A DNA stretch of 64,000 nt from Nocardioides oceani. Its GTDB lineage: Bacteria > Actinomycetota > Actinomycetes > Propionibacteriales > Nocardioidaceae. How positions within the stretch are numbered: the stretch's first letter is position 1; every line of letters begins with the position of its first letter. This document shows positions 8,878 to 17,151 of the stretch, in pieces. The DNA is taken from NCBI RefSeq assembly GCF_030412965.1, contig NZ_JAUHJQ010000008.1:62001-126000 (forward strand), read 5' to 3'. A program made the position numbers and the translations under genes. Below the pieces are notes generated by a model, which saw only the letters and a program-made list of their open reading frames with translations, searched no databases and was not told the origin of the DNA.

Positions 8878-10415
8878 TGGTGGTGTTCCTCACCGGTGCC
8901 GGCTACTACGCCGGCGACGGGTCGGGCGTGGCTCGATCGGTCACTGCGACGATCCCGGTCACGCAGGACGGCGACCTCGTCGTGGTGTCGGCCATGACCT
9001 ACGGCAACGGCACCCCGCCGGTCCTCGAGACCACACGTCCCGGGTGGACGTGGACCCAGATCCACTCCAGCGACGTGGGCCCGCTCTCGCGGGTCTGGGT
9101 TGCGACGTCGCCCGGGGACGAGGCATGGCAGCTGTCGCTGAAGTCGGTCGAGTCGGAGTGGCACGGCGCGACGGTGACCGTCTGGCGTGACGCCGTGCTT
9201 CACCCGACCGCGCGCCGCACCGACACCCGCGTCGGTTCGGAGTGGGCGATCCCCACGTTGAGCGCCCCCGAGCCCGGCGTCGTCGTGCACGTCGACGCCT
9301 GCTGGCCCGGGAACGGCGGGTGGGCCTACACCGAGCTCCCCCCGCCTGGGTGGACCGAGCGCGCGGTCATGGATTCCACCTACGCCCCGGACGTCGGCGT
9401 CTGGTCCGCACCCCACGCGGGCGGCACGAGCGCCACCGGGACGCTGCAGATGTTCGGCGGCTCCACCGGTGACGGCCCCATGGTCCACGGCCAGTTCACG
9501 TTTCTCCTGACCGACAAGAACCGGCCCCCCAACGCTCCCGCGCTCGCGACCCTCGTCAACGGCGGCGCCATCGACCGCGGCCGCCCCAACCGCGCCCGCC
9601 ACGTCTTCTCCGACCCCAACGCCGGCGACTCCCAGTCCGCGTTCGACATCCGCTGGCGGCCCGTCGGCGACGCGAACTGGACCACCGTCCACGCGCCGGT
9701 CCCCAACGAGTTCTACGACTTCTCCGCAGGCACCTTCGAGGCCGGCGGCTACGAGCGGCAGGTCCGCACCTACGACGCGCAGGGCCTCGTCGGGCCCTGG
9801 TCGACCAGCGGGTTCTTCACCGCCGGCGACTCCCCGGCCGGCCCCTCGATCCTCTACCCCATCGCCGGGCAGCAGCTCGAGCAGAACGAGCGGGTCACCT
9901 GGTCGACCGCGACCCAGGTCGCGTTCCAGGTCCGCCGGGTCGGGGACGCCGGCGGCGCGCCCGACGAGTCGGTCGTCTACTACGACTCCGGGCGGGTCGC
10001 GTCGGTCGAGGCCCGGTTCCTGCCGCTGGTGTTCGAGACCAACGGCCGCGCCGAGCACGTCCAGGTGCGGGTGGAGTACGGCGATCTGTGGTCGCCCTGG
10101 GTGTCCGTCGGCGTGGAGGTGTCGTACACGCCGCCGCCGGCGCCGTCGTTCACGATCGCCGCGGACCCGAAGACCGCGTCGCTGGCGGTCACGCTGTTCA
10201 ACCCGCTCCCGGCAGGGGACGACCCGCCGGCGTCGTACAACGACGTCTACGTCACCGAGCCGGTCGACGGGGTGCTGGTCGAGCAGCGGCGGGCCACGAG
10301 GCTGCCCCAGAACACCACCTGGCGGTACTGGACGCCGATCAGCGGCTACGACTACTCGGCCGCGTTCCGCGTCGTCGCCGTCGCCGCGAACGGCACCACC
10401 GCGAGCAGCTCATGA
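8877..10415 (+). CDS. Minor tail protein with fibronectin type III-like domain
   Basis: A 512-aa protein, ATG start sharing a base with the previous stop. Residues 1-205 are a beta-sandwich-like head (VVVSAMTYGNGTPPVL, GATVTVWRDAV). Residues about 218-320 carry a fibronectin type III/Ig-like pattern: RPPNAPAL, then FDIRWRPVGDANW, then YERQVRTYDAQGLVGPWS. At least one more beta domain follows. Such domains are common in actinophage tail-tip proteins and probably bind surface sugars or act as spacers. Ends by overlapping the next start (ATGA). Confidence 0.7.
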   Translation: MVVFLTGAGYYAGDGSGVARSVTATIPVTQDGDLVVVSAMTYGNGTPPVLETTRPGWTWTQIHSSDVGPLSRVWVATSPGDEAWQLSLKSVESEWHGATVTVWRDAVLHPTARRTDTRVGSEWAIPTLSAPEPGVVVHVDACWPGNGGWAYTELPPPGWTERAVMDSTYAPDVGVWSAPHAGGTSATGTLQMFGGSTGDGPMVHGQFTFLLTDKNRPPNAPALATLVNGGAIDRGRPNRARHVFSDPNAGDSQSAFDIRWRPVGDANWTTVHAPVPNEFYDFSAGTFEAGGYERQVRTYDAQGLVGPWSTSGFFTAGDSPAGPSILYPIAGQQLEQNERVTWSTATQVAFQVRRVGDAGGAPDESVVYYDSGRVASVEARFLPLVFETNGRAEHVQVRVEYGDLWSPWVSVGVEVSYTPPPAPSFTIAADPKTASLAVTLFNPLPAGDDPPASYNDVYVTEPVDGVLVEQRRATRLPQNTTWRYWTPISGYDYSAAFRVVAVAANGTTASSS

Positions 10416-10852
10416 GGCGCCTCGCAGCGGAGAAGCTGCGGGCGCCGGCGCTGCCCCCGGCGGTCGTGCTGCCGCTGACGCTCGGGTTCGCCGCGCTGAC
10501 CCTCACCCGCGGCACCGGGTGGCTGTTCGGGCAGCGGCCCGGCACCGTCTCCGACCTCATGCTCGACAACGGCGTGGGTCTGCACGTCTGGGGCGCCGTG
10601 CTCACCGTCGGGGCGCTCGGGCTGTTCGCCGCCTACGCCTGGCGCCGGCACTTCCCGGTCTGGTGCTCCCACGCCTTCCTAGTCGCCGCGTACTTCGGCA
10701 TCTCGCTCACGACGCTCGACGCGGCCGTCCGGTTCGGTGGCGGTTGGGAGCACCTGGCCGCTCCTGTCGGCGGGTTCGCCTGGCACGCCGTCCTGTCGCG
10801 TGTCATGCGCCCCTTCCCCCGCCGCGACAGGAGCCGCCCCCGTGCCGACTGA
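10412..10852 (+). CDS. Phage-encoded multipass membrane protein
   Basis: A 146-aa protein starting at the ATG overlapping the upstream stop (ATGA at 10412). It has about four hydrophobic segments (VVLPLTLGFAALTL, VWGAVLTVGALGLFAAYAW, HAFLVAAYFGISLTTL, APVGGFAWHAVL) and a basic C-terminus. An upstream in-frame extension exists but would lie inside the minor tail gene and is rejected. Membrane proteins in this place often belong to the lysis or superinfection-exclusion functions; nothing in the sequence decides which. Confidence 0.6.
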   Translation: MRRLAAEKLRAPALPPAVVLPLTLGFAALTLTRGTGWLFGQRPGTVSDLMLDNGVGLHVWGAVLTVGALGLFAAYAWRRHFPVWCSHAFLVAAYFGISLTTLDAAVRFGGGWEHLAAPVGGFAWHAVLSRVMRPFPRRDRSRPRAD

Positions 10853-11252
10853 CCCCAGCGCGGTGCCGTCCGAGATCTTCACCGGCCCCTACGGCTTTCT
10901 CGGCGCCATCGTGTTCTTCCTCTGGCTCGCCGCACGCGAGCTGCGCAGAGCCCGCCAGATCGACGTCGACACCTACAAGTCCGACATCGCCAGCCTCCGC
11001 GAGCTCATCGAGCAGCGCGACAGCGAGCACAAGCGCGAGGTCGCCGACCTCACGAACTCCGTCGAGGACCTCAAGGCAGACCTGTCCGGGCTGCGGCGGG
11101 AGAACCTCGAGAACCTCGACGCCGGCGCCCGCCGCGAGGAAGCGCTCATCCGCGAGATCGGGGCTCTGCGCGGACTCCTCGCCGCCAACGGCATCGACAC
11201 CAGCTCGGTTCTGCCTCACCCCAAGCCATCGACCGGAGGAGTCCCGGGATGA
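10842..11252 (+). CDS. Single-pass membrane protein with cytoplasmic coiled coil (phage)
   Basis: A 136-aa protein. The GTG at 10842 is preferred because AGGAG lies about 9 nt before it; the reading frame also continues upstream but inside the preceding gene. One transmembrane helix near residues 14-31 (GPYGFLGAIVFFLWLAAREL) is followed by a long heptad-like helix, residues about 38-112 (LRELIEQRDSEHKREVADL, then LKADLSGLRREN). This bitopic layout recalls spanin inner-membrane subunits or holin regulators, but no lipoprotein partner was identified. Stop overlaps the next start by 4 bp. Confidence 0.6.
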   Translation: MPTDPSAVPSEIFTGPYGFLGAIVFFLWLAARELRRARQIDVDTYKSDIASLRELIEQRDSEHKREVADLTNSVEDLKADLSGLRRENLENLDAGARREEALIREIGALRGLLAANGIDTSSVLPHPKPSTGGVPG

Positions 11253-11908
11253 TCCACAACCGGCACGGCACGCGCGCACGGTGGCTGTTCGGGGTCGCCC
11301 TGCTGATCCTGCTGGCTGGCTTCGCCGCTGGCTGGTACACCGTCCGCGAGCGGGACCGCGAGGTCGCCGAGGTCCAGGCCGTCTCCCAACCCCTGGCCGA
11401 CCAGCTCGTCGAGCTCTGCGCCGGCTCGAGCGACCAAGCCGACCGCCTGCGCGACGTCGGGCTGTGCGAGCGAGCTCGTGACGCCCAGGACGCGATCGCC
11501 GGCGACCCCACCACCGTCGAGGGACCCCCCGGTCCCCCGGGCGCAGACGGCGTCGACGGAGCAGACGGGACCGCCGGCGTCGACGGAGCAGACGGCCGCC
11601 CCGGGCGCGACGGCGCGACCGGTCGCCCCGGCGCCACAGGGCCTCGCGGACTGTCCTGCACCGAGGAGCTCGGCCTCGACGCCTGCCGCGGCCCAGTCGG
11701 CCCGGCCGGCCCAGCCGGTGCCGACTCGACCGTCCCCGGCCCAGCTGGCCCCCAGGGGCCAGCAGGCGAGCGCGGCGAGCCCGGCCCAGCCGGCACCGCC
11801 CGCCCCGGGAGCTACACCTGCCCCGACGGTGAGTACCTCGCCGGCTTCGACATCGCCGACGGCGGCTCCGTGACGCTGACCTGCCGCCCGCTCAGCACCT
11901 TCCCCTGA
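11249..11908 (+). CDS. Membrane-anchored collagen-like protein (phage)
   Basis: A 219-aa protein, ATG overlapping the upstream stop. An N-terminal anchor (residues about 11-30, WLFGVALLILLAGFAAGWY) is followed by a short helical stretch with two cysteines, then two blocks of Gly-X-Y triplets (about residues 91-133 and 148-185, rich in GPPGPPGADG, GPAGPQGPAG), split by a segment holding two cysteines, and a small C-terminal cap with another Cys pair (SYTCPDG ... LTCRPL). Collagen-like repeats are frequent in phage fibres, but the membrane anchor here is unusual. It directly precedes the endolysin gene. Confidence 0.72.
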   Translation: MIHNRHGTRARWLFGVALLILLAGFAAGWYTVRERDREVAEVQAVSQPLADQLVELCAGSSDQADRLRDVGLCERARDAQDAIAGDPTTVEGPPGPPGADGVDGADGTAGVDGADGRPGRDGATGRPGATGPRGLSCTEELGLDACRGPVGPAGPAGADSTVPGPAGPQGPAGERGEPGPAGTARPGSYTCPDGEYLAGFDIADGGSVTLTCRPLSTFP

Positions 11909-12000
11909 CCCGCCACCTCCGCGCCCGCCTCGCACGCCGCCTCGCCAGGTGGCTGTCCGGCGGCGATCAGCCCTGCCCGCACTCAGCCCAGGAGGCCCCC

Positions 12001-12762
12001 GTGGCGTACCTCGACGACCACCCCAACCGCCACCTCGCCCAGCAGCGACCCCGGCGCGACGAGCCGTCCGGCGTCATCGTCGTGCACACCGCCGAGTCCG
12101 CGCTCGACGCGATCGGCGAGGACACCGGCGCCGAGGGCGTCGCCCGGTACATCAGCGAGCGCACCACCTACGGCTCCTACCACCGCCTCGCCGACTCCGA
12201 CAGCGTCGTCGCGGTCGCCCGGTTCGAGATGACCACCTACGGCGACGGCACCGGATCCAACGACCACGCCATCCACGTCTCGTTCGCCTGCCGCGCCGCC
12301 GACTGGCCCACCATGAGCGCCGAGCGCCGCGAAGCGTTCATCCGCAACGGCGCCTCCGCGGCCGCCGAAGCGGCCCGGTGGCTGCTCCTCGAGCACGGCA
12401 TCACCGTCCCCGCCCGGCGAATCACCCGGCCGCAGTCCGACCAGCGCGTCCCGGGCTTCATCCCCCACGGCGACCGCGACCCCGGCCGCCGCACCGACCC
12501 CGGCCCCGCCTTCCCGTGGGACCACTTCCTGACCACCTACGCCGACCTGATGGAGGACGACGACATGCCGAAGTACCGCGACTGGGACGACGCCGACAAG
12601 AAGGCGCTCGCCAACGACATCGCCGACGCCGTGCTCGCCCGCGACGTCGACCCCGACAAGCCGAAGCTGTCGGTCCGGCAGGCGCTCCGCCAGGCGGCCA
12701 ACGCCCCCGGCCTGATCCGCAGCCTCGGCCGCGCCACCGGGCACGACGTCGACCCCAAGTGA
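12001..12762 (+). CDS. Endolysin, N-acetylmuramoyl-L-alanine amidase (Amidase_2 type)
   Basis: A 253-aa protein with GTG start 5 nt after AGGAGG (11990-11995). The T7-lysozyme/PGRP-type zinc amidase fold occupies about residues 20-180: first zinc ligand in VVHTAES (His29), the YGSYH motif near residues 57-61, and the second and third ligands in PHGDRDPGRRTDPG (His156 and Asp166). It would cleave the amide between muramic acid and L-alanine in peptidoglycan at the end of infection. The last 60 residues hold no recognised wall-binding repeat. No signal peptide is present, so export depends on a holin such as the one at 13464. Confidence 0.88.
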   Translation: MAYLDDHPNRHLAQQRPRRDEPSGVIVVHTAESALDAIGEDTGAEGVARYISERTTYGSYHRLADSDSVVAVARFEMTTYGDGTGSNDHAIHVSFACRAADWPTMSAERREAFIRNGASAAAEAARWLLLEHGITVPARRITRPQSDQRVPGFIPHGDRDPGRRTDPGPAFPWDHFLTTYADLMEDDDMPKYRDWDDADKKALANDIADAVLARDVDPDKPKLSVRQALRQAANAPGLIRSLGRATGHDVDPK

Positions 12763-13454
12763 CCGTCCACCGCGCGGCCAACATGGCCTACCAGCTCGGC
12801 GGCGACGCCCAGCTGCTCCGCCGGCTCGCCGACGGCTGGACCGACGACGACGGCACCCGCCACGCGGCCGCCGACGTCCTCGAGCTCGTCGAGTGCCGAA
12901 CCCGCGACAACCAGCCCCTCGACGTCGCCGAGATCCTCGGCCCCGGCTGGGACGTCCGCCAGGACCTCCGCTCTGCCGACAGGGCCGGCTCGGTCGTCGC
13001 AGTACGCCGCCGCTCCGGCGTCCGCATCGTCTGGTCTCGGCTGCAGCTCGCCTCACGGGCGTCCCGCGCGGGCGCCGGGGTGCAGGACCGGTACCGCCGT
13101 GCCAGCGTGCTGGTCGACCACCGCGGCCCGTTCCGGCTCGGCGTGCAGCACGACCCGCTCCGCTCCACCGGACGTCAGGACGACGCCCGCCGGTCCTCCC
13201 TCGCCTGGGTCCGCCGCGCGCGCCGGGCCATGAGCCGCCGCGCCGCGGCCGCCGTCCGCCGGCTCCCGCTGCGGTGGATGTACGTGGGCGACCCCAACCG
13301 GCCGCACCACGCGGTCCGCGCCGAGCTCGGCGCGCCCCACTCCCACGGCGCCGACGTCATGACCCGCGTCTGGTCCGCCGGCTGGGGCCGCGCCCGCGTC
13401 TCCGCCGACCGACTCTCCGGCACCGACCACCACGTCCTCACCTTCACCAGCTAG
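12759..13454 (+). CDS. Phage protein, weakly like the endonuclease/exonuclease/phosphatase fold
   Basis: A 231-aa Arg-rich protein starting at GTG 12759, which overlaps the endolysin stop by 4 bp. It begins like actinophage proteins of the endonuclease/exonuclease/phosphatase superfamily (MAYQLGGDAQLLRR, VLELVECRTRDNQPLDVAEIL) and ends with the SGTDHHVLTFTS pattern that resembles the catalytic His-containing C-terminus of that fold. A clear GDxN and catalytic Glu are not obvious (only GDPN near residue 186), so the enzyme may be degenerate. Placed between endolysin and holin. The fold call is tentative. Confidence 0.45.
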   Translation: MTVHRAANMAYQLGGDAQLLRRLADGWTDDDGTRHAAADVLELVECRTRDNQPLDVAEILGPGWDVRQDLRSADRAGSVVAVRRRSGVRIVWSRLQLASRASRAGAGVQDRYRRASVLVDHRGPFRLGVQHDPLRSTGRQDDARRSSLAWVRRARRAMSRRAAAAVRRLPLRWMYVGDPNRPHHAVRAELGAPHSHGADVMTRVWSAGWGRARVSADRLSGTDHHVLTFTS

Positions 13455-13463
13455 GAGCACCCG

Positions 13464-13748
13464 ATGAACCGCGAACCCGCCCTCACCGTCGGCACCGTCA
13501 CCGCCGCGGTCACTGCCGTCCTCGCCCTCCTCGTCGCGTTCGGCCTCGACCTCACCAGCGAGCAGCAGGCAGCCATCCTCGGCGTCGTCGGCGTCCTCGC
13601 GCCGATCGTCGCCACGGTCATCACCCGGACCAAGGTCAGCCCCGCCAACACCGTCGTCGCGCAGCGCACCGCCGACGGGACCGTCATCGCCGGCGAGGGC
13701 GCGGTCGTCACCGCCGGCATCCCCGTCGACGTCACCGTCCGGCGCTAG
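13464..13748 (+). CDS. Holin-like small membrane protein
   Basis: A 94-aa protein, ATG with AGGAG 6 nt upstream. Two hydrophobic helices (about residues 8-30 and 34-55: VTAAVTAVLALLVAFGLDL and AAILGVVGVLAPIVATVI) with a short turn, then a polar tail. Size, two-helix topology and position one gene after the endolysin are those of actinophage holins, which form membrane holes to release the amidase. The sequence does not identify a named holin family with certainty. Confidence 0.7.
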   Translation: MNREPALTVGTVTAAVTAVLALLVAFGLDLTSEQQAAILGVVGVLAPIVATVITRTKVSPANTVVAQRTADGTVIAGEGAVVTAGIPVDVTVRR

Positions 13749-13751
13749 CTG

Positions 13752-13853
13752 ATGTCACGCGCCGCCCGGCGCGTGCTGCTCCTCGGGCTCAGCTCGCTCG
13801 CCCTCGTCGCACTCGACTTCGCCGTCCACCACGGCAACCCCTTCAACCACTGA
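13752..13853 (+). CDS. Very small membrane peptide next to the holin
   Basis: A 33-aa open frame starting with ATG three bases after the holin stop and ending at TGA 13851-13853. It has a basic N-terminus (MSRAARR), one hydrophobic segment (VLLLGLSSLALVALDFAV) and a polar HHGNPFNH tail. It fills the gap between holin and fibre genes exactly and could be a second holin subunit or antiholin. There is no strong ribosome binding site, so coupling to the holin is assumed. Reality as a gene is uncertain. Confidence 0.4.
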   Translation: MSRAARRVLLLGLSSLALVALDFAVHHGNPFNH

Positions 13854-13871
13854 CCCCGCGAGGAGACCACC

Positions 13872-15203
13872 GTGGCCCGACACCTCTTCGGCGGCCGAGC
13901 ATCCGACTCGCTCGCCACCCTCTACCCCATCGGCAACGCAGCCGTCTTCGCGCCGCCTCGCCAGACCGTCACCCTCGAGGTCTGGGACCGGCCCGAGGCC
14001 GACGGAGGCGTCCAGCTCACCGACCTCCGCGCGGCCGACGGCACCACGGCCGTCACCGCCGTGGTGGTTCCAGCCGAGGCGCACGGCCAGATCCCCTCCT
14101 TTTACGGCCCCGACGGCGTCTTCGAGGTCTGGCTGCGCGACCCCGAGGGCGACTTCTACCGCCTGCCGGCCGACAGCGGCGACGCCGCCCAGGCTGCGTC
14201 GACCGCGCTCGCGCAGGTCGAGACCGCCCGGACGGACGTCGAGGCCATGCGCGACCAGGTGCAGGCCGTCGTCATTGAGGACCTCGCCACCAGCGACGGG
14301 CAGATGGCCGCCCTCGTGCGCGTCCCCTCCAGCCAGACCGGGCTGGCGATCGCCGCCGAGTTCGACGAGCGCGCGCCCTACGACTCCGGCTGGATCACCA
14401 TCGGCTACCCCGGGACCACCGAGACCTGGACCGGCCCCGACGGCACCGTCCGGCCCGTCCCGGTCTTCCGGAACAACTGGCACCACCAGGACCCGGTCCT
14501 CGTGCCCGTGCAGGTCCGTCGCACCGGCAACGAGGTCCGGTTCCGCGGCTGGCTCAAGCGGACCACCGGAGACGCCGACGACCCGGTCGCCACCACGATC
14601 CCCGAGGACGAGGTCATCATCGACGGGCTCGCCGACCTGGTGCACCCGACCCGCGGCTACTCGCTCAACGCGCCCTCCGGCGCCTGGGGCAAGACGCAGG
14701 CCTCGATCCTCATCAGCCGGGTCGGCGCCGCTGACACGCTGCGGTACGCCGACGGCGCCGGGGAGTTCCTCTCCCTCGACCCGATCCGGTTCCGGGTCGT
14801 CAACGACGCCGGTGACGAGGAGTCCGCCGACTGGGCTGACGGCGTCGTCTCCTCAGCGGCGCAGGCCGCGGCCACCGCGGTGCTCGCCGCCGGCGAGGCG
14901 ACCACCGCAGCGGAGACCGTCGACGAGGCCGCGGCGCAGGTCGAGACGGCCCGCGCAGCGACCGAGCAGGCCCGCGACGAGGCGCTCGCGCACGTCGAGC
15001 CGCTGACCGCGCCGGCCAACGCCCAAGTCGCCTCGTACATCGAGCTCGACGGCGCAACGAAGTCCGCGCTTACCGCCTCGTTTGCGCGAAACGTCTCGCC
15101 CGACGGCACCAACGGCTACCCGCCCCCGACGGGAGTCGGCACCGAGCTGATCTTCGTCAACGGACAACTCGACGACATCCACCTGAACGGGGTGAGTGCC
15201 TGA
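13872..15203 (+). CDS. Tail fibre/baseplate appendage protein
   Basis: A 443-aa protein with GTG start after GAGGAG. The N-terminal 105 residues look like the conserved anchoring domain of actinophage fibres (TVTLEVWDRPEADGG, FEVWLRDPEGDFYRL). A short alanine-rich coiled coil follows (about 107-135), then a beta-rich central domain, a second coiled coil (about 325-380, AAQAAATAVLAAGEATTAAE) and a tail. The layout of anchor, coiled coil and receptor domains fits a trimeric fibre. It shares the A of its TGA with the next ATG. Confidence 0.68.
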   Translation: MARHLFGGRASDSLATLYPIGNAAVFAPPRQTVTLEVWDRPEADGGVQLTDLRAADGTTAVTAVVVPAEAHGQIPSFYGPDGVFEVWLRDPEGDFYRLPADSGDAAQAASTALAQVETARTDVEAMRDQVQAVVIEDLATSDGQMAALVRVPSSQTGLAIAAEFDERAPYDSGWITIGYPGTTETWTGPDGTVRPVPVFRNNWHHQDPVLVPVQVRRTGNEVRFRGWLKRTTGDADDPVATTIPEDEVIIDGLADLVHPTRGYSLNAPSGAWGKTQASILISRVGAADTLRYADGAGEFLSLDPIRFRVVNDAGDEESADWADGVVSSAAQAAATAVLAAGEATTAAETVDEAAAQVETARAATEQARDEALAHVEPLTAPANAQVASYIELDGATKSALTASFARNVSPDGTNGYPPPTGVGTELIFVNGQLDDIHLNGVSA

Positions 15204-15946
15204 TGGGCGCCTTTGATGACTGGCGCGGCAAGCGCAACCGCGTCTTCTTCCCGCCGCGCGACGTGCCCAACGTGCTCGCCTGGTTCGAGGGAGACAAGAT
15301 CGCTGGAGCCGGCGGCGCGAACGTCGTCAAGTGGTCGGCCACCGCCGGCGGCTTTCCCCTACTCCTGCTGGCGAACACACCTGCCGCACCGACCTTACTG
15401 ACCGGCGTCGCGAACGGACGGCGAGCGGTCCGCTTCGGCGCCGGCGCCCGCCTGGCCTCAACCTCAGGGTTTGGGGTCGCCGGTCCGCTCACCCCCAGTA
15501 CAGGCCCCGTGGGCGCGCCGCTCACGCACGCCTTCGTCTTCCGCGTCAGCAGTGACTTCGCGATCACCAGCCCCACGGCGATCTTCTTCCAGTTCGGCAA
15601 CCAGCGAGTCCGCTTCGCCGGCGCCGGGAAGACCCTCTACTTGACAGGCTCGGCAGGCGAGAACGTCAACGGCCCCGAACTCACAGACGGCTCGTGGCAC
15701 GTCGGCGTGGTCACCTTCAACGGCCCGAACGGCGCCGCCTGCTACATCGACGGCTACCTCACTAGCCTCGTCGCTGCTCCCGGCGCCGTCATCGCCGCCA
15801 CCGCTTACGAGTGCGGCATCGTCGGCGGCGACGTCACTGCTGGCCACGTTGATCTTGGCGAGATGATCACCGCCCAGATGGCCCCTGCGCCCAACCTCAT
15901 CAGCGACCTGACCGCCGCCCTGGCGGAGAAGTGGGGCCTGTCATGA
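15203..15946 (+). CDS. Laminin-G/concanavalin-like phage surface-binding protein
   Basis: A 247-aa protein coupled to the fibre gene. The body fits the LamG-like jelly-roll pattern: VLAWFEGDKI near the start, ANGRRAVRFG, then the core DGSWHVGVVTFNGPNGAACYIDG and a closing VDLGEMI strand, ending in a helix (LTAALAEKWGLS). Such domains decorate fibre tips and bind surface carbohydrate. The N-terminal 15 residues are basic and lack a signal peptide, consistent with a virion protein. Ends inside the start of the hydrolase gene (ATGA). Confidence 0.65.
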   Translation: MGAFDDWRGKRNRVFFPPRDVPNVLAWFEGDKIAGAGGANVVKWSATAGGFPLLLLANTPAAPTLLTGVANGRRAVRFGAGARLASTSGFGVAGPLTPSTGPVGAPLTHAFVFRVSSDFAITSPTAIFFQFGNQRVRFAGAGKTLYLTGSAGENVNGPELTDGSWHVGVVTFNGPNGAACYIDGYLTSLVAAPGAVIAATAYECGIVGGDVTAGHVDLGEMITAQMAPAPNLISDLTAALAEKWGLS

Positions 15947-16884
15947 CCCTCGGCACGCAGGGAGCAGAAGTCTCCTACATTGACGACGCCTCGGGCGTCC
16001 AGGCCATGCGTTACTGGCTGCCCCCCTCTGATCGGCTCGGCGAGCCCCGCCCGCTGGTCGTCTACTGCCACCAGGCCGGCGGCAACCACCAGATCAACCC
16101 GACGTACTGGGCGTATCCCTTAATCCACGCTGCCGTGCAGGAAGGCTGGATCGTCGCCGCCTCGAACCTGCATGGCGACGGCTGGGGCAACGCCACCCAG
16201 ATGAGCGACATTGCTGCGCTGGTCGCACAGATCAGCGCCATCAATCCGGTGTCGAAGGTGCTTCTGGCGGGGGCGTCGATGGGTGGCCTGTCGTGCGCGA
16301 ACTGCCACGGTCGTGACGTCCTGGCGGCCGGCCTCATCAGGGGTGTCTATGTCATCGACGCCGTGCTCGACCTCAACTGGGCCTACCAGCAGACCGCCTA
16401 CCGCGCGTCGATCAACACCGCCTACGCCGTCACTGCCAGCACGCTAACGGGAGCAGTGGCGGTTGGCGCGACGTCGCTTCCGACCGCTGGCGCCTTCCCC
16501 GTGGTCGGCACCCAGCTACAAGTCGGCGCCGGCACCGCGAACGTCGAGACCGTGATCACCACCGGGGCCAGCAACGGCACCTCCGTGGCCGTCACGGCGA
16601 CTACCAAGACTCACGCCTCCGGCGACGCCGTCTCCGACTTCCCGACCAAGAGTGCCGGCTTCGATCCGATGCAGCGGCCCATCTCAGACCTCACTGACGT
16701 CCGGTGGCGGTTCTTGGCCTCCACTGCCGACACGAACGTCTTGAAGTCGGCCAACACGGACCCATTCGCCGCCAGGATCGCCGCAGCTCCAGAGGAGGGT
16801 GTCGTTACGCACAACAGCTCGACGCACACCCAGGTTTCGTACCCGGCGGACTTCATCGCGTTCGCGAAGCGATGCGGGCTTTAG
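15943..16884 (+). CDS. Phage tail-associated alpha/beta hydrolase (esterase-like) with inserted domain
   Basis: A 313-aa protein starting at the ATG of the ATGA overlap; an alternative GTG lies 12 bp upstream. The alpha/beta hydrolase core shows an oxyanion-side strand (PLVVYCHQAGG), the nucleophile elbow GASMGG (Ser112), a likely acid in STADTNV (Asp263) and a His in THTQVSYP (His295). About residues 161-232 interrupt the core with a Thr/Val/Gly-rich beta unit (GAVAVGATSLPTAGAF, GDAVSDFP) of the type seen in fibre and surface proteins. As the last virion gene after the fibre and LamG genes, it may deacylate a host surface glycan or lipid. Substrate is not known. Confidence 0.7.
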   Translation: MTLGTQGAEVSYIDDASGVQAMRYWLPPSDRLGEPRPLVVYCHQAGGNHQINPTYWAYPLIHAAVQEGWIVAASNLHGDGWGNATQMSDIAALVAQISAINPVSKVLLAGASMGGLSCANCHGRDVLAAGLIRGVYVIDAVLDLNWAYQQTAYRASINTAYAVTASTLTGAVAVGATSLPTAGAFPVVGTQLQVGAGTANVETVITTGASNGTSVAVTATTKTHASGDAVSDFPTKSAGFDPMQRPISDLTDVRWRFLASTADTNVLKSANTDPFAARIAAAPEEGVVTHNSSTHTQVSYPADFIAFAKRCGL

Positions 16885-17151
16885 AGGGCCTCGTCGGCCT
16901 GCGGCAAGGATCTTCGCGAAGCACTCTGGCGGGAAAGACCTGATCGGTACCCGCGCCGCCGAGCAGCCGCAGCACACCGCCCCACCACCGCACAGGCTGC
17001 GGCGGTGGGGCGGTTCTCGGCGTTTCTAAGCACCGCTCTTGAACGTCTGGACCACCGGACGTACTCTCGGCGGCCCAAGTAAAGACAGCGGCCCCCGCGG
17101 TGCGGGAACACCACGAGGGCCGGGCCACCCCTGAGCACACAGGAGCAACCC
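16885..17151. other. Intergenic region between late genes and recombinase gene
   Basis: This 267-bp stretch has no credible gene. It contains the strong terminator hairpin at 16976-17014 and a small CCCGC-GGT-GCGGG hairpin near 17095-17107, followed by the leader of the recombinase gene (GGAGCAACCC before ATG 17152). It is the likely end of the late operon and the start of a new transcription unit; no clear -10/-35 pair stands out. Confidence 0.5.
16976..17014 (+). terminator. Strong hairpin terminator at the end of the late (virion) genes
   Basis: A 17-bp stem with a single mismatch: ACCGCCCCACCACCGCA at 16976-16992 pairs with TGCGGCGGTGGGGCGGT at 16998-17014, loop of 5 nt. It is followed by TCTCGGCGTTTCT, a weak T-rich stretch. 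It lies 92 bp past the hydrolase stop. Confidence 0.78.
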
